Source: Amedibacterium intestinale | Lineage (GTDB): Bacteria; Bacillota_I; Bacilli_A; Erysipelotrichales; Erysipelotrichaceae | DNA: 64,000 bases | Reading direction: 5' to 3' | NCBI RefSeq assembly: GCF_010537335.1 | Contig: NZ_AP019711.1 | Coordinates: 186,001 to 250,000 of the forward strand | Shown here: positions 60,354 through 64,000 of the stretch, piece after piece | Numbering within the stretch: position 1 is the stretch's first letter | Layout of the letters: the number at the start of each line of letters is the position of its first letter | Made by a program: the position numbers and the translations under genes | The notes under the pieces: generated by a model | What the model saw: the letters and a program-made list of their open reading frames with translations, nothing else | Database searches by the model: none | Told to the model about the DNA's origin: nothing

Positions 60354-62368
60354 TGGCAGATATTACAATCGCCTTAGCTGGTAATCAGAATTGCGGGAAA
60401 ACGACTGTATTTAATCGCTTAACAGGAAGTAATCAGCATGTAGGTAATTTTCCCGGTGTTACAGTGGAACAAAAAACAGGAAAGATTCGTAATTTTTCTT
60501 CTGCTGTACTTGTTGATTTGCCAGGGATTTATTCGCTATCTCCTTATACAAGTGAAGAAGTTGTAACGAGGGATTTTATTGTCAAGCAGCATCCGCAATT
60601 GATTGTAAATGTTGTTGATGCGACAAATATTGAACGTAACTTATATTTATCTCTTCAGTTGATGGAACTGCAATGTCCTATGGTTATTGCGTTGAATATG
60701 ATGGATGAAGTGGTAGAAAGCGGAAATAGTATTGATGTGGAAAAACTGTCTGCCTATTTAAAAGTTCCTGTGGTTCCGATTTCCGCAAGTAAAAATGAAG
60801 GAATTGATGATTTGATTTCTGTCATGAAAAAAGAAGTGCAGAAAAAAGAGATTCCAAATCCTGACTTTTGTAAAGGGGAAGTGCATCGTGCGATTCATGC
60901 GATTGCTCATATCATAGAAGATCATGCAAAGGAAGCAGGTTATCCTACTCGTTTTGCTTCTACGAAACTGGTAGAAGGGGATGAACCAATGCAGAAAGAG
61001 TTGTCTTTGCATAAAGATGATTTGGATATTATTGAAAAGATCGTTTCCAGCATGGAAGATGCCCTGCATACCGATCGAGAGGCTGCTTTAGCAGATATGC
61101 GCTATTCTTATATCGAAGAAGTCGTAGCAGTTTGTGTAAATAAAAAGAATAAAAGTTATGCACAGGAAAGAAGTGAAAAACTAGATCGTATCTTAACACA
61201 TAAATATCTGGGGATTCCTTTGTTTCTTCTTATTATGCTATGTATTTTTTATTTAACATTTGGACCAATTGGTGGAAATTTGCAGGCTTTGCTGGAGCAG
61301 GGAATTGATTGGACGATTCCCTCATTTAATGATCTTCTTGTGTCATGGAATATTAGTGAATGGCTGCGTGCTCTTTTGATTGATGGAGTTTGTCAGGGGG
61401 TAGGAAGCGTATTGTCTTTCCTTCCTGTTATCGTCGTATTATTTTTCTTTTTATCTTTACTGGAAGATAGTGGCTATATGGCACGAGTTGCGTTTGTCAT
61501 GGATAAAGCATTACGTAAAATTGGATTAAGCGGACGAAGTTTTGTGCCGATGTTAATTGGTTTTGGATGCAGTGTTCCTGCAATCATGTCCGCAAGAACG
61601 TTAAGCAGTGAAAGAGATCGTAAAATGACGATCGTTGTTACTCCATTTATGTCGTGCAGTGCAAAACTTCCTATTTATGGTATGATTACAGCTGCTTTTT
61701 TTCCAAACTATACAGCTCTTATTTTAATTAGTGTATATCTTATAGGAATTTTAGTGGCAATTCTTTCTGCCTTATTATTAAAATCTACCATATTTCAGGG
61801 AGATCCGGTTCCTTTTGTATTAGAACTTCCAGCGTATCGTATTCCACAGCCTAGAAGTGTATTCTTACATATATGGGAAAAAGCAAAAGATTTCCTTCGT
61901 AAAGCTTTTACCATTATTTTTATCGCATCCGTATTGATTTGGTTCTTACAAAGTTTTGATATGTCATTTAACTATGTTAGCGATTCATCACAAAGTATTC
62001 TGGCTACCATTGGTTCTGGGCTGGCACATATTTTTGCGCCGTTAGGTTTTGATGACTGGAGAGCATCGACTGCCTTGGTAACGGGTATTACTGCCAAAGA
62101 AAGTGTTGTATCAACGTTATCGGTATTAACCAATACAACAAGTGATGCAGGATTAAGTGCTGCGCTTCAACAAATATTTACCCCTGTATCTGCTTTTGCA
62201 TTTTTGTGTTTTACGGTTTTGTACATGCCATGTGTGGCAGCATTTGCAGCTACCAGAAGAGAACTTGGTTCTTTGAAACAGGCAATCTTTACAGCATGTT
62301 ATCAAACTGGAATCGCTTATATTACGGCATTTGTGATTTATCAGCTGGGAACACTTCTTTTGGGATGA
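60350..62368 (+). CDS. feoB: Ferrous iron transport protein FeoB
   Basis: A 672-residue Fe2+ transporter. The N-terminal G-protein domain has G1 GNQNCGKTTVFN, FPGVTVE, G3 DLPGIYS and G4 NMMD; a helical spacer (about 165-270) leads to a membrane domain with two Gate regions around conserved Cys (SFVPMLIGFGCSVPAIMSAR; FMSCSAKLPIYGM). The NxxD and Cys motifs are intact. Coupled to feoA and followed by a small Cys-rich Feo-associated gene. Confidence 0.97.
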   Translation: MMADITIALAGNQNCGKTTVFNRLTGSNQHVGNFPGVTVEQKTGKIRNFSSAVLVDLPGIYSLSPYTSEEVVTRDFIVKQHPQLIVNVVDATNIERNLYLSLQLMELQCPMVIALNMMDEVVESGNSIDVEKLSAYLKVPVVPISASKNEGIDDLISVMKKEVQKKEIPNPDFCKGEVHRAIHAIAHIIEDHAKEAGYPTRFASTKLVEGDEPMQKELSLHKDDLDIIEKIVSSMEDALHTDREAALADMRYSYIEEVVAVCVNKKNKSYAQERSEKLDRILTHKYLGIPLFLLIMLCIFYLTFGPIGGNLQALLEQGIDWTIPSFNDLLVSWNISEWLRALLIDGVCQGVGSVLSFLPVIVVLFFFLSLLEDSGYMARVAFVMDKALRKIGLSGRSFVPMLIGFGCSVPAIMSARTLSSERDRKMTIVVTPFMSCSAKLPIYGMITAAFFPNYTALILISVYLIGILVAILSALLLKSTIFQGDPVPFVLELPAYRIPQPRSVFLHIWEKAKDFLRKAFTIIFIASVLIWFLQSFDMSFNYVSDSSQSILATIGSGLAHIFAPLGFDDWRASTALVTGITAKESVVSTLSVLTNTTSDAGLSAALQQIFTPVSAFAFLCFTVLYMPCVAAFAATRRELGSLKQAIFTACYQTGIAYITAFVIYQLGTLLLG

Positions 62369-62412
62369 CAAAAGGATAAAACTTTCATATACTATAGTTA
62401 GGAAGTGATAAA

Positions 62413-62592
62413 ATGAATCCTGCAGATATTATCGTCAGTATCGTAATTATCATCGCATTGGTGATTGCGTTTAAGGCAACACGATCTAAGAAAAGTAATT
62501 GTTCAGGATGCAGTTCTAATAGCTGCAGTTCTTGCGGCAGCTATTCTGATTTATATAAAGAATATAAAAAAGATCATCCAGATAAAAAGTAA
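62413..62592 (+). CDS. FeoB-associated Cys-rich membrane protein
   Basis: A 59-residue protein with one N-terminal helix (about 4-20, IIVSIVIIIALVIAF), a basic stop-transfer and the Cys cluster NCSGCSSNSCSSCG, followed by a charged tail. Small Cys-rich proteins of this type accompany FeoB in Bacillota and are thought to help deliver or regulate Fe2+. It begins 44 bp after feoB with GGAAGTG upstream. Confidence 0.85.
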   Translation: MNPADIIVSIVIIIALVIAFKATRSKKSNCSGCSSNSCSSCGSYSDLYKEYKKDHPDKK

Positions 62593-62609
62593 TTCTTATC
62601 TGGATTTTC
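62576..62609 (+). terminator. Terminator of the feo operon
   Basis: ATCCAGATAA / TTATCTGGAT, overlapping the last codons of the Cys-rich gene, then TTTTC. Confidence 0.82.
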
Positions 62610-62688
62610 TGCTTTTTGTGTGATTGTTAGAAAGTATACATATGTGTTATACTATTAGTATAGAAATTGTTGAAAATGAGGTGATGAA

Positions 62689-63147
62689 ATGCATTCCATA
62701 TATCCGCTTGTCGTATCTTTGCTGGCAAATGTAATAGCACAGGTTTTAAAGCCGATTGTTTTGTATATGCGAACACAGAAATTTGATGTGCATCAATGTA
62801 TAGCAAGCGGCGGTTTTCCCAGCTCTCATAGTTCAACAGTAACAGCATTAAGTATTTCGATTGGCTTAAGTGAAGGATTTGATTCTGCTTTGTTTGCGAT
62901 TACCTGCGTGTTTAGTTTTATTGTTGTATATGATGCAGCCAATGTGCGCTATTATGCTGGAAAAAATATTCAGCTTACAAAGCAGCTGATTAGTGATTTG
63001 GAAGAAATGAAAGGCTTAAAATTTTCAGATCCTATTTATCAGGAAAGATTGAAAAGTGTACTTGGACATAAATATGTAGAAGTTATTGGCGGTATAGTTT
63101 TAGGGGCTATTTTGCCATTGCTTCTATATCCGTTATTTTACAGTTAG
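62689..63147 (+). CDS. Divergent PAP2 family membrane protein (YuiD-like)
   Basis: A 152-residue membrane protein of the DUF212/divergent PAP2 group, with about four hydrophobic helices. GGFPSSHSSTVTALS contains the PSxH phosphatase-like motif and YDAANVRYYAG resembles the later Arg motif. A lipid phosphatase role is possible but not proven for this group. It is followed 10 bp later by the NifU-type gene. Confidence 0.87.
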   Translation: MHSIYPLVVSLLANVIAQVLKPIVLYMRTQKFDVHQCIASGGFPSSHSSTVTALSISIGLSEGFDSALFAITCVFSFIVVYDAANVRYYAGKNIQLTKQLISDLEEMKGLKFSDPIYQERLKSVLGHKYVEVIGGIVLGAILPLLLYPLFYS

Positions 63148-63157
63148 TGAGGTTTAT

Positions 63158-63391
63158 ATGATGACAAAAGAAGAAGAAATTAAAAAAGTAATTGAAAAGA
63201 TTCGCCCTTATATCCAAAGAGATGGTGGAGATGTGGAATTTGTGTCTTTTAAAGATGGAATCGTAGAAGTACGTATGCTTGGCGCATGTGTTGGCTGTAT
63301 GTCTATTGGAGATACTTTAAAAGATGGTATTGAAGCGATTTTGATGGATGAAGTAGAGGGTATTGTTGAAGTTGTACTTGCACAGGATTGA
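63158..63391 (+). CDS. NifU C-terminal-domain Fe-S scaffold protein
   Basis: A 77-residue NifU-type (Nfu) protein that carries Fe-S clusters to apoproteins. IRPYIQRDGGDVEFVSFKDGIVEVRMLGACVGCMSIGDTLKDGIEAIL shows the CxxC cluster-binding motif (Cys-Val-Gly-Cys). Complete and co-directional with the PAP2-like gene. A short terminator follows. Confidence 0.93.
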   Translation: MMTKEEEIKKVIEKIRPYIQRDGGDVEFVSFKDGIVEVRMLGACVGCMSIGDTLKDGIEAILMDEVEGIVEVVLAQD

Positions 63392-63414
63392 AAAAGGGCG
63401 ATTGCCCTTTTTTA
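63391..63414. terminator. Bidirectional terminator
   Basis: AAAAAGGGC / GCCCTTTTTT with a four-base loop, between the convergent nfu-like gene and the LUD gene. Confidence 0.88.
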
Positions 63415-64000
63415 ATACCCTAAGTTTTCTTTTACTAAAATTACACGAAGACGATCTTCTTTATCGTAATTTATTTTTACATAACTGGAACATATACGAT
63501 CTTCACTATAACACTGTGTACAGCTGCCTGTAAAACGACATGGTGTTTTTTTATTTAAACGCATACAGTTTGCAGGAGCAGCAATCGTACGTATCCGCTG
63601 TATAGCACTTTGTTCATCTTCTACGATTTTATTATATCCGGCAACAATAATGACTTGTTTAGGTCCAAAGATCATCGCACTCACACGATTTCCATGACCA
63701 TCAACATTGATAAGTTCTCCTTTCATGGTAATCGCATTGGCACTGCATAGAAACGTATCTGCATAAAAAGCTTTTCGTGCCTCTTCATCACTTTCCTGTT
63801 TGCTCATTGCAGGATCGCTGTGAGAGTGGAAGGTTATGTTACGGTGATGTAAAGTTTCAATAATGCCACATTCCTGAAGACTCATAGAACCACCATCACA
63901 AACAAGGCTATGATCTTCAATTAAACTGTTTACCAGCTGATTGGCTTCTTCTTTGTTTTCTGTAATATATGTTTTGATATGCTGCTTTTCTAATGCTTCT
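63412..64000 (-). CDS. LUD-domain (LutC/YkgG-like) lactate-utilization protein, 5'-truncated by window edge
   Basis: The frame is open to the right edge, so the N terminus of the protein lies outside; about 196 residues are visible. The visible start (EALEKQHIKTYITENKEEANQL) is followed by GGSMSLQECGIIE, DTFLCSANAITMKGELINVDGHGNRVSAMIFGPKQVIIVAGYNKIV and a C-terminal set of four Cys (ANCMRL, PCRFTGSCTQCYSEDRICSS). This is the DUF162/LUD family linked to lactate oxidation or redox Fe-S proteins. Confidence 0.88.
   Translation of the reverse strand, partial: EALEKQHIKTYITENKEEANQLVNSLIEDHSLVCDGGSMSLQECGIIETLHHRNITFHSHSDPAMSKQESDEEARKAFYADTFLCSANAITMKGELINVDGHGNRVSAMIFGPKQVIIVAGYNKIVEDEQSAIQRIRTIAAPANCMRLNKKTPCRFTGSCTQCYSEDRICSSYVKINYDKEDRLRVILVKENLGY

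Overview
The window is chromosomal DNA from a low-GC Gram-positive bacterium (Bacillota). The AT-rich codon use, AAGGAGG-type ribosome sites, an HrcA/CIRCE heat-shock circuit and desulfoferrodoxin suggest an anaerobic gut Firmicute. A member of the Erysipelotrichia is my best guess, by inference only. An integrative and conjugative element (ICE) of the Tn916 superfamily, about 38.4 kb, sits in the middle.

Left chromosomal flank (1-7560): a partial unknown gene, a GatZ/KbaZ-type tagatose-bisphosphate aldolase subunit, an RluA-type pseudouridine synthase, desulfoferrodoxin, a 3-hydroxyisobutyrate dehydrogenase-like enzyme, a YlbJ-like membrane protein, a cation diffusion facilitator and PgeF. 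Most are single genes or pairs closed by clear hairpin terminators.

ICE (about 7561-46004). From left to right: a structured left end with paired integrase arm-type repeats; a large LPXTG-like thioester/VaFE surface adhesin; the conjugation module (two YdcP/DUF961 proteins, TcpA coupling ATPase, oriT, MobT relaxase, small membrane proteins, two ArdA antirestriction proteins, TcpE, VirB4-type ATPase, VirB6-like protein, lysozyme/NlpC-P60 hydrolase, TcpC); a TetR regulator divergent from an Ntn-type amide hydrolase; three two-component/ABC-transporter modules typical of antimicrobial-peptide sensing and resistance (the third is a LanFEG/NisI/NisRK-type lantibiotic immunity set with no biosynthesis genes); the Tn916-type regulatory block (XRE repressor, sigma factor, HTH protein), Xis and tyrosine integrase. 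Two cargo genes, a DUF523 protein and an alpha/beta hydrolase, sit inside the conjugation operon as autonomous cassettes. They share the same promoter layout and a nearly identical terminator, like prophage morons. Two near-identical small genes resembling the Spo0A C-terminal DNA-binding domain bracket the 16-kb resistance block.

The ICE lies next to the hrcA-grpE-dnaK-dnaJ operon. An 18-bp imperfect direct repeat (7551-7568 and 45995-46012) marks the two ends. The right copy contains the first half of the CIRCE operator of hrcA, so the element appears to have used the heat-shock operator as its target and to have left it intact.

Right chromosomal flank (46005-64000): hrcA-grpE-dnaK-dnaJ, an amidohydrolase, a TauE/SafE permease, CCA-adding enzyme, MnmM-like methyltransferase plus HAD phosphatase, clpB with its own double CIRCE, a DUF5685/J-domain protein pair, feoA-feoB plus a Cys-rich Feo-associated peptide behind a palindromic operator, a divergent PAP2 protein, a NifU-type scaffold and a partial LutC/LUD-domain gene at the right edge.
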